Of a stretch of DNA of 64,000 nt, positions 25,201-36,504 are shown one piece after another (the first letter of the stretch is position 1; each line of letters opens with the position of its first letter). The position numbers and the translations under genes are program-made. The stretch comes from Alosa alosa (lineage: Eukaryota > Chordata > Actinopteri > Clupeiformes > Clupeidae), in the NCBI RefSeq assembly GCF_017589495.1, contig NC_063202.1:7747151-7811150 (forward strand), in the 5' to 3' direction. Under the pieces are notes generated by a model that had not been told where the DNA came from, did no database searches, and was given only the letters and a program-made list of their open reading frames with translations.

Positions 25201-27982
25201 ACATCTCTGTGCACATCAGTCTTTAATAAACATAGCCCTAAGGTTCATTTAGACACTAGACTGCTAATTTGACTAGCCTACAGTTTGTAAGCTGAAATAT
25301 AATCCTTTAATTAATGAGTCTGCTAACTAAATAAAGCTTGCCCTAATCCCCCTTTCCCTTTGTCACACAAAGCTGCCATTTCAGCTGACGCGAGCTCTGG
25401 TAGAGCAAGGAGAAAGGAGTTTCTCTCAAACAAGCAGGAGGCGACTAAGTCCAGGTGCCAAAGCAAGAAATTAGATCATTATCTTTGGGTGTTCTGAGGC
25501 TTACCGCATAATGACATGGCCAGTGCGCACGGTCACCAACATACACTACAGAGAGAAGAGAAAAAAAAACATGTATTTACGCAAAAGAGAAAAATACATG
25601 GGTGAGCTCATGGGTGATTGCCATGTTACATATTTCACCTCAGCAGCCATGAAGGCCAGCGTGTGCATGCCATGGGCCGGCCCCCACAGGCCACACAGCA
25701 CTCCTAGGCCACAGCAGGAGAGGAGCAGACCCGTCAGCAGGGACATCACCCGCATGTGACTGCTCAGAGGGGTGGTCGGGGAGAAGGAGAGCTTTGGGAC
25801 AAAACACACGCACACAAACACAAACACACAAGTTAAAACACTGGAACCCAACAGACCCCTTCTCAAACACAGATCGGCCTGTTATGTCAGATTGTGTGAT
25901 CTGCTATGCAATTTTAGTTAATCTAATTAGTGTCGCGATCGTGCAACAAAAGCCGCATATGGGCATGTCATGTAACAAACTTCCAGAGGCTGGCGAGTTT
26001 GACCAAAGTCCTTCAATTTTAATGGAAACACAAGGACTGAGAGGACCTAGTGAGAGCAGGTTCCTGGACAAGTTCCCACCTCCTTAGGTTTTACCCCGAA
26101 CGCCCGTATGGAAACGAGCCTATATTAGGAGGATAGATCACTTCAGCCAACTATAGCCTAATGCTTAACGGCAGTAGGTAGGACAATGTCTGGTACAACC
26201 TAAAATCTAAAAGCAAAGAATATGCCATTTTAACATTGACCTACATGTAACATGTCCATAACCTGCAATCATAACCTGACAACAAATAAAAACAAGTCCC
26301 TGGAGACCTAGCTTCTCAGATGCACAACATGAGCAGCTCCCTGCATGACCAACACTCTAGGCCTCACATGCTTTAGCCAGATACTATTAATAGAGGCAGA
26401 CCTGAAAAAGATATGGCCTACCATTGTCACTCATTTAAAAAGATTTACTGTCTCATAGCACAGCAATTTGTAACAGTTTATACTGTATTATTGTAGTGTT
26501 TCAGCGTTAGCCCCTTCACTGTGAAGTGTTTTGGGTGACTTGAAAAGCACTATACAAATGCAATGCGTTGTGTTGTGTTGTGGCTATGCAAGTAAGAAAG
26601 TGTAAAGACAGGCTCGGAGCAAGACTAAGAAAGAGCAGATGAGCAGATTTTCAGAGTCTTCCTACATTTACACGACTCATGGCATCCCCAAGCCCCCAAA
26701 TAATAATATAATAATAATAATCTTTATTTATATAGCACTTTTCAAAACAAAGTTACAAAGTGCTGTAAACTTCAAAACTCCCTTCAGTTTCACCACACCT
26801 GTTAGTACATTAGAATGCAAACTCCCTTTTGTGTTTACACTAGAGAGCAACAAGTGCCCAATTTAACTCACATATTCAAAGCGGTCCTTGCATAACTGAA
26901 CCATGAGGTGGAGGAAGATGAGAGCAGCGAACCAGAGGCACCACATGACCACCTCTTCCACGGTCTGCACGTTCAGGACTCCAAAAATAAAGATGAACTT
27001 GTAGAAGATGAAGTTCCAAAACTTGTCTTTCAAGTGCTAGACAGATCAGGACAAGAACAGAGTCAGAAAGCTAGAAACTTATGGCAAAGGTTATCCAAGC
27101 GAACAGATGTTGCCCTGGTCTGAGATAAAACAGTGGACAGCAGTATGGCATCTAAAGACCACCTGAGGTGGAAGGCACAACAAGTAATACTAACAACACA
27201 AGTTCATAACTTGGTACACACGAGTCTTCATTTTTTGGTCTCAAGACTAGAGGGAGAGGTAACCACCACAACTGAGACAACTTTAACACTTCTACACCTA
27301 GTAAACTTTACAGAAGGGGCTCGCTCCTAATATAGCTGACCTCACACTAGAAAAGCAGTAGCCTACCAGTCCCATGCAAGAAGCCTGCATTCTCATAGTT
27401 ACTCGGCATCATAGAGTGGCAGTTTTTCTACTCATGTGTATTTAAATCATTCCCTTATTAAATGCCTCTTTTTTGATGTATTATGGCTGACTGGTGCATG
27501 AATTGAATGAATAATCATACCTGCTTTTCACTGACTCTGAGGGCTCCAAAAATCATCCATTGGATCATTTTGGCAATGACCATAAGAGTGCAACAAGCGG
27601 TGTTGACAAGCACCTTAGGGTAAAATCAAAATTAGGTTTGTATAAATGAGGCACGACAGCATATCTGACAAGACATCCATCTTATTTGAATGTGCATTTA
27701 CGGACAAAATACTGTTCATATGAAGCTTACCCAAACATAAACACTGTCATTAACAAGGTACCACAGGACTGTGGACAACATAACTTCACTGTCCACATCT
27801 TGATCAGGGTGCTGGAGAGTGTCAACAGAGCCAGGGGCTTCATCCAAAGATGACGACTTCAGCCTAAAATCTGTCAGGGTGCTGTAAGCGCTGTAGATAC
27901 TTCCTGTCAACAGGACTACGCTGAGCGCTATGTAGGTTTGCAAACTGGGCCATGGCAATCTCTCCAAAAACATCAGTGGCAT
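19217..27982 (-). CDS. amfr: Autocrine motility factor receptor / gp78, RING E3 ubiquitin ligase
   Basis: AMFR is a multi-pass ER membrane ubiquitin ligase of ER-associated degradation; it works with UBE2G2 and p97/VCP. Thirteen coding exons on the minus strand: 27731-27982, 27521-27613, 26872-27036, 25639-25791, 25505-25545, 24775-24907, 24346-24479, 23908-24018, 23377-23573, 22961-23064, 21625-21759, 20615-20811, 19217-19394. All phases join, giving 1893 nt and 630 residues (human 643). Order: N-terminal membrane region (about 1-310); RING finger CAICWDTMHTARKLPCGHLF onward (about 340-378) with all eight zinc ligands; CUE domain (about 458-500, QIQEMFPQVPYNLLLQDL); G2BR-like E2-binding helix (about 545-572, RFSKSAEERQKMLLQRKEEL); C-terminal p97-binding VIM (about 610-627, LRKRHTLAAAAERRMHRQ). 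The start matches the conserved MP(L)xFLER N-terminus. Compared with the human protein, the serine-rich linker after PFPTQ is absent. The acidic EEEEYEDEDEDED run precedes the VIM. It appears intact. Confidence 0.95.
20842..21211 (+). mobile_element. Retroposed fragment with 53-bp direct repeat and foldback 5' end
   Basis: A 53-bp sequence (20842-20894) is repeated exactly at 21159-21211 and brackets a 264-bp insert. The insert opens with a perfect inverted repeat of 35-bp arms (20896-20930 and 20936-20970) around a 5-base spacer. It ends with gacaataaagctgactttga, a common fish LINE 3' end. It lies in the AMFR intron between coding exons 11 and 12 and does not touch splice sites. Confidence 0.75.
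21841..21894. repeat. Perfect 2 x 27-bp tandem duplication
   Basis: The unit beginning actggaattattggtgttta occurs twice without differences (21841-21867 and 21868-21894). It is in an AMFR intron, close to exon 11. Confidence 0.85.
21933..21996. repeat. Perfect 21-bp inverted repeat (hairpin)
   Basis: The arms at 21933-21953 and 21976-21996 (containing gagaacttgcctgaagggt) are exact reverse complements, separated by 22 bases. It could form a stem in the AMFR pre-mRNA, roughly 175-235 nt upstream of the exon 11 acceptor at 21759/21760. No known function. Confidence 0.8.
26490..26775. repeat. LINE/SINE-like tails in AMFR intron 3
   Basis: Two typical fish retroposon tails are visible. One is near 26510-26570 (aaaagcactatacaaatgca). 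The other is near 26700-26770, with (TAA)n running into tctttatttatatagcactt. There is no coding potential. Confidence 0.6.
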
Positions 27983-30079
27983 TGCAACTTAAAGCGTGTG
28001 GGGAATAAATAATGTCCAAATCCTCACAGTCTTACAGAGTTTAGATCCTTGGAGCTCCAAACAAGTTCGTCTGTCAATGTAAATAAGTTTCCGCGCCAAC
28101 TGCGCGGAAAAACTTTACTTGTCAACACGTTCAGTCAGACAGTCAGCTGCGTGGACCAGACAGCTGGATAACTAATATTAAGCTAGCGAGCGAGCTAGCT
28201 AGCTAACTGTTAACTAGGTTAATTCGAGGCTAATCATCGCTGAAAGTTCCAACACAATAAAATGAGTTAAGGTTAGACTAATATACCAAGGCTGTAATCA
28301 AATGTTTTTGCCAGGGCCTGCCTAGATCTCTAAATTCAGGAAATTGGCCTCACAAAATTATGTTATGAGATGGGCAGCGCCAGCAAACCACAATTGGCAA
28401 ATGTATCGCTAACGTTTCTAACCCTAAGCTAGCTTTCCACAAACTATCACTTTGCAGCTAACCTCCGCGTTTAGCTGTTTCTAGCTTTCCTATGGGACAA
28501 CTATCTCTCGTTAGATTTTGAACAAGATTAACCACCGCGACAGATGTATCACGACTATGGACAGCAGTTGAATATATGAAAAACATATATTTGCGTTAGC
28601 AAATACTAGCTATCACATGAATGATCAACCTAAGGCTCACCTGACCTGGCTAGCAAACTTAGCAGCTTTGGTTCAAGGATACCATGACAGATACGCGTAG
28701 ATATGTACGTCAGAGTTTGAAACGGCGCATTACAAGAATCTAGCTTTAGGGTTGCATCTACCAAATGCGTTCCTTGAGTATGTCAATCTCACTGTCCGAT
28801 ATGTTTGACTCAGGTGGCTTATCCCAGCATAGTCCCCAAACATTATTCTTCTCCGACGACTATACCACAGACCTAGAGAGTGCTTCGTGCGAGAAGACTA
28901 GACAATTCCAAAGTGGAAAGTGGTATCTATGCTGCCACCTACTGGCTTGAGTACATAATGCCACCAGGACTAATTTGTATCAAACTAATAGAAATCTATG
29001 TATCAAACCTAACTTCATTCATAATGACAGTCAAGCCACACATTAGTCTTGGTAATTGTATTTAATATTATACTGTGTGTATTCACATTGACCAAAGTTG
29101 ATGAGCACACTACATCAACTTTCTTGTTAGGCTACATGCATCACTCTCATCAGACCAAGCTGTCAGCCACATAAGCCCCTACAGGCCTATTATATGCATA
29201 CTTCACTACTGAATATAATTCATTTAATTGATTTAATTGAACTTCGATTTGATCTAACTAAATTTAATTGAATTAATACTTTAATTTTTGAATGTCTGAG
29301 CTCAATTTAAAATATTTAACCCATAGACAGGGGGTCAGTGAAATAATGTTCAATAGACTAAGTTAAAGTTTTGCTGTATAATTTCAAAAATGCATATAGA
29401 TGATGACCATTTGCACCAATAAAACTAGCAAACGGTGTCCATTGTTCCCACCCATATTAACAATAACTCATATGTTTGTGACAGATCACATCAATGTTTC
29501 ATGAATCACTTGAATTACTCACTTCACTTCAATGAATAAACCATTTCTAGCTGCTTAGAAATGCGTGTCAGTTCACATCATCAAATTATGCCATCCAAAA
29601 TAGTTGTCACATTCAGCAATCATCTCATGACCGCTAGCTGCCCATTCCTTGAGTACACTGTAAAAAAAAGGGGGAAGGGGAATGTTCTCCCTCAAAAGGG
29701 GTCCCTGCAGTTTGGCAACCTCTGATCTAGGCTATTGCACTTGTTTGGATATCCCTGGTAATTAAATGAAGTTGTATAAGCCTATTTTGTCACCATCCAG
29801 ATTCCAGACATAACTTGCATTTGCTGGTTAAGAGACAAACCACATTACATATGAACAAAAATAACTTGATAATAAATTATGTCAAGAACAGAATATGCAT
29901 CTAATAAGTATAGGGTATTTCCTGACACTGCTGTGACATTAGTAGACACACACCCTGTTTTGCAGAAGTGAATCACAAAAGCAGAGTAAGGGTTGCTGAG
30001 TAAGAACAATTCAAAAGGAACTAATGTAGACAATGGTTTGTGTGACCAGTGAACATTGATTTGATTTAGAGCACGCAAC
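27983..30079. promoter_or_regulatory. AMFR 5' region and intergenic DNA before the GPCR pair
   Basis: AMFR must be transcribed leftward from somewhere just above 27983. A GC-rich stem (ccgcgc / gcgcgg) sits near 28091-28107 and gctagct runs near 28180-28205. There is no clear TATA box or CpG island, and the exact start cannot be read. Open frames near 28765-29065 have no family resemblance. The rest, up to 30079, shows no recognised gene. Confidence 0.35.
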
Positions 30080-31069
30080 ATGAATGCCTCCGGACCTTCC
30101 AACCTCAATAGCACAGCATTGGATGAGTGGTCTATGGCAAGTACATCTGTGGCTTGCATAATTCTGAGTCTGTCCTTCCTGGTAGGGGCTCCCGGGAATC
30201 TACTGGTGATTTGGACCATCCTGAAGCACATCAAGCTGCGTTCCCACACAGTGGTGCTCATCCTCCATCTGGCTGTCGCGGATCTTCTGGTGCTGTTCAC
30301 CCTGCCCCTGTGGATCTACTCCCTGGCAAACTCCTGGATCTTTGGGAACGCTACTTGCAAAGCCATAACTTACATCATTACTGCTTGCATGTACAGCAGT
30401 GTGTTTCTCATCAGCATTATGAGTATAGAGCGCTACGTGGCCATCCACTACCCTTTCAAAATGCGTGGCTGGAAAGGTTTGGATATGCTGTACAAATGTT
30501 TGGGAGTCATGTGGTTTGTGTCTTTTCTATTGGGAATTCCAGTGATCCTGATCCATTACGTGGATGAGACTGATGATGGTACTCTTCAGTGCATTTTCAA
30601 AAATTATACCTCTGTGAACCAAGAGCTGTTTTGCCTCTGCCTAGAATCCTCTGTTGGCTTTGTGATTCCATTTTCCATTTTGGCCATCAGCTATTGTCAG
30701 GTGGCCACACAGCTAAAGCAGCTACACTCCGCCACTAAACAGAGGTCAACTGTTCTGATCAGCAGTGTGGTGGTGGCCTTTGCCCTTCTCTGGCTTCCTC
30801 ATCACATCCTCAATGTCATCGACGTTATCATCCTGTCCACGGAGAACTCTGACTCTACACCAGACTACAGAGATAATTTTGTGCTCATTGCAGGCGCCCT
30901 GGCCTTTATCAGCAGTTCTGTGAACCCTGTGCTGTATGCTTTTGCGGCACGAAATTTCCAGGGTGGACTTAGGAGGTCTGGCTTTGTGAAACTGTTCCTT
31001 GACATAGCCTCCAATTCTTTAAAAGCCAAAGAGAATTCAAAAGGTTCAAGATTGCACAGCACAAACTGA
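30080..31069 (+). CDS. ltb4r-like: Leukotriene B4 receptor-like GPCR, copy 1
   Basis: This is a single-exon rhodopsin-class receptor of 329 residues with seven hydrophobic segments. Landmarks: N-glycosylation sequons at N2 and N10; TM1 GN(x)LVIW; TM2 LAVADL (about 64-69); C93 and C171 as the expected extracellular disulfide; ERY (117-119) at the end of TM3; LWLPHH in TM6 (238-242); NPVLY (282-286) in TM7. The FVKLFLD segment after TM7 and the TM6 motif WLPHH are like LTB4 receptors (human FVAKLLEG and WLPYH), which couple to Gi/Gq and guide leukocytes to LTB4. The TM6 toggle position is LWLP rather than the common CWLP. The ATG at 30080 is the only sensible start. A paralogue follows 2.4 kb downstream on the same strand. 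Ligand identity is inferred by family only; ltb4r versus ltb4r2 assignment is open. Confidence 0.85.
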   Translation: MNASGPSNLNSTALDEWSMASTSVACIILSLSFLVGAPGNLLVIWTILKHIKLRSHTVVLILHLAVADLLVLFTLPLWIYSLANSWIFGNATCKAITYIITACMYSSVFLISIMSIERYVAIHYPFKMRGWKGLDMLYKCLGVMWFVSFLLGIPVILIHYVDETDDGTLQCIFKNYTSVNQELFCLCLESSVGFVIPFSILAISYCQVATQLKQLHSATKQRSTVLISSVVVAFALLWLPHHILNVIDVIILSTENSDSTPDYRDNFVLIAGALAFISSSVNPVLYAFAARNFQGGLRRSGFVKLFLDIASNSLKAKENSKGSRLHSTN

Positions 31070-31153
31070 AGTATAACAGGTTACAGGAGGAATAGGTCCC
31101 TCCCTCCTCTGCCGTCCCCACACATACTTCCTGTTTCCCACTGTGCAAAAATA

Positions 31154-31261
31154 CCTATTTTGGACGTCCAACTTCAGGTGCAGATTGTAACGCCAGATGA
31201 TGTCTTTTTCCGACGTCCAGTATTGACATCCACAGAACCTCTGTATAACGTCCAAAATAGG
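31154..31261. repeat. Small foldback repeat
   Basis: cctattttggacgt at 31154-31167 is mirrored exactly as acgtccaaaatagg at 31248-31261. Further gacgtcc motifs lie between. It looks like a fish short inverted-repeat element, 85 bp after the stop codon of receptor copy 1, and so may lie in its 3' UTR. Confidence 0.6.
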
Positions 31262-31426
31262 TTACATAGTCCTATTGAAGTCCAAATGCATGGGGTCATG
31301 GTTAGACATCAAAATAGCGGACGTTTACACATCCTGCAGTCTTCCAGAATTGGTCTTGGACAGACGGATGCAATAAAGACATGATCTGCATGTCCATCAG
31401 ACGTCTAATGATGTATAATGTTTAGT

Positions 31427-32085
31427 GGGAATGTTAATGACTGAATCAATGACTGAGCTGATTTGACCAAAAATAAACAAACATTAACATTGTTCTCATT
31501 AGTCCATTACTGACTGTTCCATTTTATCAGATAATTTCATCAGAATGAGGAAGGCGCTGTGTGGTTTTGCTAAGCTCTTTTTTAAAATTGAATGTAGACA
31601 AGCTTCATTAGAATGAGCATTTAAGAGTAAACATAATCTATTCAAGTCAATCAGACAAAGACAAAGCTACAAATGTGCATTCAAAAAAGGTTCAGAACCA
31701 CTTGTACTGTTGATCTTGCAGGCCTATAGAAAAGCAATTTCCTAGTGATTCCTACCAGACAAGGCAACCATGTAAGTGTGACATTATGGTTCCACGCACA
31801 GACTCATTATACTCAAAGGCTCATCATACTTATCATACTCATGCACTGTAATGTTAGGAAAATACATGCAACACATAATGTTAATGCATCAATGACTGAG
31901 ATGATTTGACCAAAAAATAAACAAACATTGAGATTGTTCTCAATTTTTGAAATTGAAAAAAAAAAAATACTTTATTAGAATGAAAAATGAATCTACAGTA
32001 TTCAAGTTAATCAGACAAAGACAAAGCTACAGATGTTTAGAAGGTTCAGAACCACTCTAGTGTTGATCTTGTAGGCCTGTGTTGA
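31427..32085 (+). repeat. Diverged tandem duplication downstream of receptor copy 1
   Basis: Two blocks share the same order of motifs: gatttgaccaaaaa(a)taaacaaaca (about 31459 and 31902), tcagacaaagacaaagctac (about 31650 and 32010), and ggttcagaaccact followed by gttgatcttg. The second copy is shorter and lacks some of the first. Each copy contains an AATAAA, so either could supply a poly(A) signal for receptor copy 1. Confidence 0.7.
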
Positions 32086-32089
32086 AAAT

Positions 32090-33470
32090 GATATGTAATG
32101 CTTGCATTTAATGCTTTTCCAGAGATGTAGAGGAATATGTGAAAATGGTGAGATTTGGTTCCAAAACGCTATATCTCCATTTTTCAAAAACATTAAAAAG
32201 TCATGTTATTTAATTGTGTATTTCAGGTATTAGCAATCAAATGGCTGTTTTGTTGTTTTGATTGAGTAAAGATAAATCAAATAACAATACCCAATAGCAG
32301 TTCTACTGAACTTACTTGCGAAATGTATTTTTTTTTTTAATGAAAATTCATTAAAATGGTGGATATAGAGTTTTGGAACCAAACTCAGGAAGTGGACATG
32401 ATGTTGTATCACTGTGTACATTCTGTTGAGCAAATTAACCAAACATTTTAACCATGATAACCTAAACTGCAATATTGTGGTTCATATTATTTTTGCCTTG
32501 GCTCAATACACCATCGTGAGAAAGGACGAAACCAGGCCCAGAATGTTACCACAAAGAGTGCCGTTAGTGCATCAGTATTGCTTTCACTATTCACTGTTTC
32601 TGTACAGTAAAATCTTATCTTAGTGCAGATGCAAAGACAGAGTATTAATGTTACCTCTGGCATAAAAAAGTTTACCTGGTGGCCTTTTGTGCAAAGTCAG
32701 TTAAATAATAGCGGACCTTTGAAAACAAAGTAACAGAAGATTTTAAGGCGTATGCTGGTTTGTTTTCAGAGTCACGGTAATTGTTCATGGGTACTTCAAA
32801 AATATATTTAATTCACTGAAATTCTTATATTTAGGTAACCAGTAATATGATCTAATTATATATTTCCATACAAATATAAGAATAAGAATATAAGAACATT
32901 TTGTAAAAGCCAAAAAAACAACAAATCACACTTGTTGTCCATGAGTATAGACTTAAACCATTTTCAACGTAGTTGAGTGACATAAGCTCTCCCATATCAT
33001 GTGCACACAGATATGTTCTCACGTCCAGCCAAACACAACAAGAAACCATAAATGAATTTGGTTGACTGAAGCTGTAGAAGTGTGTTTAATTATGTCTTAA
33101 AAGTTTTTTTTATTTCTTATGTAAATTGTTACATTGTGTGTCAAATTAAATGCATGCTTCTAACTCAACAAATCAATTTAATTTTTTGTTGGTAAAGCAT
33201 TGTTATTTTTTTGTTATTAATTAGATACTCTTTATATCTGTTTGTCTGGGGAAACTATGAGAAACCCATGGAATGATGAAATCATATATCATTTCTCAAC
33301 ATGAATGTCTGCTTTTTTTGTCACAGCATTGACCAAAGCTGTTTTTTAGCATCTTCCCTGTTCATCATTTCTTACTTTCTGTTCAAAAGAAGGAAGTCAA
33401 GGCTGTCTTTAAAACTGTGTCTTCTGCCACAGCATTTTCTAAGGGTGCACAGTCTCGACAAACCTTGCTG
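32090..33470. other. Intergenic between the two GPCRs
   Basis: A/T-rich sequence without recognised genes. Any 5' untranslated exon of receptor copy 2 would fall here, but none can be assigned from sequence alone. Confidence 0.4.
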
Positions 33471-33475
33471 TGACC

Positions 33476-34549
33476 ATGGCGAGTGTGGGTATGGATAGTC
33501 AGCCTCAGTCCAGTCCAGAGACTGGGCTGGTGGTGGCTTCTGTTATCTTAAGTCTTTCTTTTCTGGTCGGCGCTCCTGGGAATCTGTTTGTGATCTGGAT
33601 CATCCTGAAGCACATCAAGCAGCGCTCTCACACGGTCATTCTCATCCTCCATCTGGCCGTTGCGGATCTCATGGTGCTCATCACCCTGCCCCTGTGGATC
33701 TACTCCTTCGCCCACTCCTGGATCTTTGGGCTGGTCACATGTAAGGCCGTGGTCTATCTTGTCTATGCTTGCATGTACAGCAGTGTGTTTTTCATTACTA
33801 TTATGAGTGTGGAGCGCTTTGTGGCTGTTCGTTACCCCTTTGCCTCAGCTGGCTGGAGAAGAAAACAAGCGCTTCATAAGCTACTGTTTGGTGTCTGGGT
33901 GGCGGCCCTTCTCTTAAGCATTCCGGTGATTCCCACGCAAGCGCTGGGTGAGCAAACAGGCCAACAGCTTTGTACATTTAGGGAGTACACTTCCGACACT
34001 GAAGAAATTATAAATGTGCTGCTGGAGACCATTGTGGGCTTCGTCGCTCCACTTACCGTTTTGGTGGTTTGTTATGGCTGTCTGTATAGCCGCATTGCGC
34101 AGATGAACTTCAAATCCAAGCGCAAGTCAACAGGTATCATTGCAGCGGTGGTTGTCACGTTTGTCATCTGTTGGACCCCTCATCACATTGGCAACATCCT
34201 CTCCCTGATTTACATTGGGATCCAAGAATCTTCTGAAGAGGCAGCCGAACGTTTGGAGGACGTTAGACAGACCATGATGTTTTTTGCGGCAGCCTTGGCA
34301 TTTGTCAGCAGCACTATTAACCCAGTGCTGTATTTCTTTGCTGCGCGGTCATTTCGAAGTTCACTGCGCGACACGGGGATACAGAAGCTTTTCCGCCACA
34401 TCTCCAGTACAGCTACTGGTGAGGGGAATAAAGACTTATGTTTCACATCCAAGAGGCAGAGCTCTCACACCCAGTCTTCACAGTGTTGTACAGAATCAAA
34501 AACTCAAATAGACCTCCCGGACATCTGTCACCAGGCCTCAACTTTATGA
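33476..34549 (+). CDS. ltb4r-like: Leukotriene B4 receptor-like GPCR, copy 2
   Basis: This is a single-exon class A receptor of 357 residues, clearly paralogous to the upstream gene; the shared block from LSLSFLVGAPGN through TM2 LAVADL is nearly identical. The start is set at the ATG at 33476, which has a strong vertebrate context (gaccATGG); the two codons before it begin with GTG. Landmarks: C89 and C166 disulfide pair; ERF (113-115) instead of ERY; CWTPHH in TM6 (232-237); NPVLY (282-286) in TM7; IQKLFRH after TM7. The C-terminal tail is longer than in copy 1 and rich in Ser/Thr (for example SSTATGEG and SSHTQSSQ), which suggests arrestin or kinase control. The N-terminus has no N-glycosylation sequon, unlike copy 1. 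Likely a leukotriene B4 or related lipid receptor; ligand not provable here. Confidence 0.85.
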   Translation: MASVGMDSQPQSSPETGLVVASVILSLSFLVGAPGNLFVIWIILKHIKQRSHTVILILHLAVADLMVLITLPLWIYSFAHSWIFGLVTCKAVVYLVYACMYSSVFFITIMSVERFVAVRYPFASAGWRRKQALHKLLFGVWVAALLLSIPVIPTQALGEQTGQQLCTFREYTSDTEEIINVLLETIVGFVAPLTVLVVCYGCLYSRIAQMNFKSKRKSTGIIAAVVVTFVICWTPHHIGNILSLIYIGIQESSEEAAERLEDVRQTMMFFAAALAFVSSTINPVLYFFAARSFRSSLRDTGIQKLFRHISSTATGEGNKDLCFTSKRQSSHTQSSQCCTESKTQIDLPDICHQASTL

Positions 34550-35622
34550 GATTTTACTGTTGTGCATTTGTAAAAGTTTTTATTGAGAATTTATAACATT
34601 TATGCATAGGAAAGTATCATTTATGTGCTGTTATGGAACTGATTATAATGCATTTTAATGCAAATTTGGAAAATAATGTATTGTATTTTTGTATTTTTTG
34701 TATTTTTACTTTTTTTTAGCTTACTGTTTTGTATTTTTACAAACCAACATATAATGAATCCATAAGTCATAATAACTCATTACAAGAAAAACAGAAGTAC
34801 ACAGGTGTATAAATTACCTTAAACCTTCATATTCATATTATAAATCATCCTAAAATTATAAAATTTACATTTGAAATGTTAGGACTATTAAATCACCAAA
34901 TGATACTGTATCAACAAATTAAGCACTTAAAATTGAGATCTTTTTGAATGTTCGTGATTTTGAATCTGACGATTTAGTCTTTTTTAGAATGGCATACGGT
35001 CCTTTTGAGTAATTTCAACAACAGGTTTAGTAGAAATAGTTGTGAGAACACTGAAGATTCAACCATGGTTGATACCATGAACAGCTGACACAGGGTTTTT
35101 AAATGTGCAGTGGTGCAAGCTTTTTATGCACGCTACTTGCGTGTTCTGTTCTGAAGTTCTGTGGATTTCACAACTACTGTTGCGTGCACATGTGTGTGAA
35201 AAGAGGAAATGGCTCCTCCAGACGCACTGTTTTTGTTAAGAGTTGCTAAAACAAATGAGAGTTCATTAGGAATATTGTGTAATTTAAGCTACCTTTTATT
35301 TTTGTTTTTAATAATTTTACAACATCCATGTGTTGTTACTATAGTATACTGTTATCCTGCAAGGTAAAAATGAGAAAGCCTTAAAACAAATGCATTAAAT
35401 ATTTTTCCTACTATGTTTTTCTCTTGTTTTCCTTGAATGTATATTTGCAAGTATGCATTTTCAATATATTTTTAGCATATACATAGTCTGTCAACACACA
35501 CACATAAATCCCAAAGAGACTTGAGAGTGCCCTGTCTGGCCACACTTGCTATCAATCTGCTCCAGCTAGGTTTCAGTTGATCATTTGAAGAGAGAGAGTG
35601 AAAAAACAAACAGACATGAGAC

Positions 35623-35661
<39 letters not shown>

Positions 35662-35672
35662 AAGAGAGAGAA

Positions 35673-35704
<32 letters not shown>

Positions 35705-35873
35705 GTGACCTAAAGAGGCTCAAGAGTGCTCCGTCTGGCCATACATAAGTCCAGCCTGTATTAGTTTCACTTAAAGAGAGAGAGGTGACAGCTATAATAC
35801 AGAGAGACAGAGAGAGGGAGAGAGAAAGAGAGAGAGGGGGAAGAGAGTGTGTGTATGTGTGTGTAAGAGAGAA

Positions 35874-35923
<50 letters not shown>

Positions 35924-36480
35924 TGTCCTGCCTGGCTGTTCATGTTAATTTTCACGAGAGAGAGAAAGGTAACAATATGAGTATTTCTCAGATACAAAGT
36001 CATATACTCTTTAATTTGGATTCATTCAAAGTTATTTGCAAATCCAAAATGTCATGTTAAGAAAGACAAAGACATCACATATAATGAAATATAAGTCTAT
36101 GTGACATTGAAAACTATACTGACTCATGATCTTGTTTAGATAGAAGGGGTGGCTTGAGTGTATGGTTGATGAGCACATTATGACCTCAATCTACAAATGA
36201 ATGTTAAGGAACACTACTGACCTTTCTGATCTCAATGATTTGATGATACCCAGCTTTTGGTTTCACTGCAGGGCAAATGGGCAAAAGTATTTTAGTTACT
36301 GATGTCAGTAAAGCAAAGTGCTGTAATCAAGCAGGTTGGTGGGACAATATGAGAGAAACTGTCATATTGTCTAAAGGTGTAGGTTTTTGAACATTCTAAG
36401 TTCCGCAACAATTGAAGGTTCTAAAATTCTATGTTGAATTCAATGAACCCAGATATTCGTTAGAACGTTCATTTCCCAAC
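34550..36480. repeat. 3' flank of receptor copy 2 with GA-rich tandem units
   Basis: The first part is A/T-rich and probably includes the 3' UTR. From about 35510 to 35975 there are three imperfect units of roughly 200 bp. Each has an agagtgc(c/t)c-like stretch, ctgtctggcc or a variant, and a run of (GA)n. This reads as a minisatellite built on GA microsatellites. No gene was recognised. Confidence 0.55.
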
Positions 36481-36484
36481 ATTC

Positions 36485-36504
36485 CCGTCACACCGGTGTG
36501 ACGG
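36485..36504. promoter_or_regulatory. Perfect 20-bp palindrome upstream of ESRP2
   Basis: ccgtcacaccggtgtgacgg is its own reverse complement. It lies about 840 bp upstream of the ESRP2 start codon. It could be a dimeric factor site or a fragment of a repeat; no specific factor is assigned. Confidence 0.4.

Noticed and set aside
28765..29065. Two short plus-strand frames upstream of the receptor pair
   Set aside because: About 60 codons each, no family resemblance, no conserved neighbour or splice partner.
33470..33475. Two extra N-terminal codons of receptor copy 2
   Set aside because: They begin with GTG. The ATG at 33476 has a strong initiation context, so it was taken as the start.
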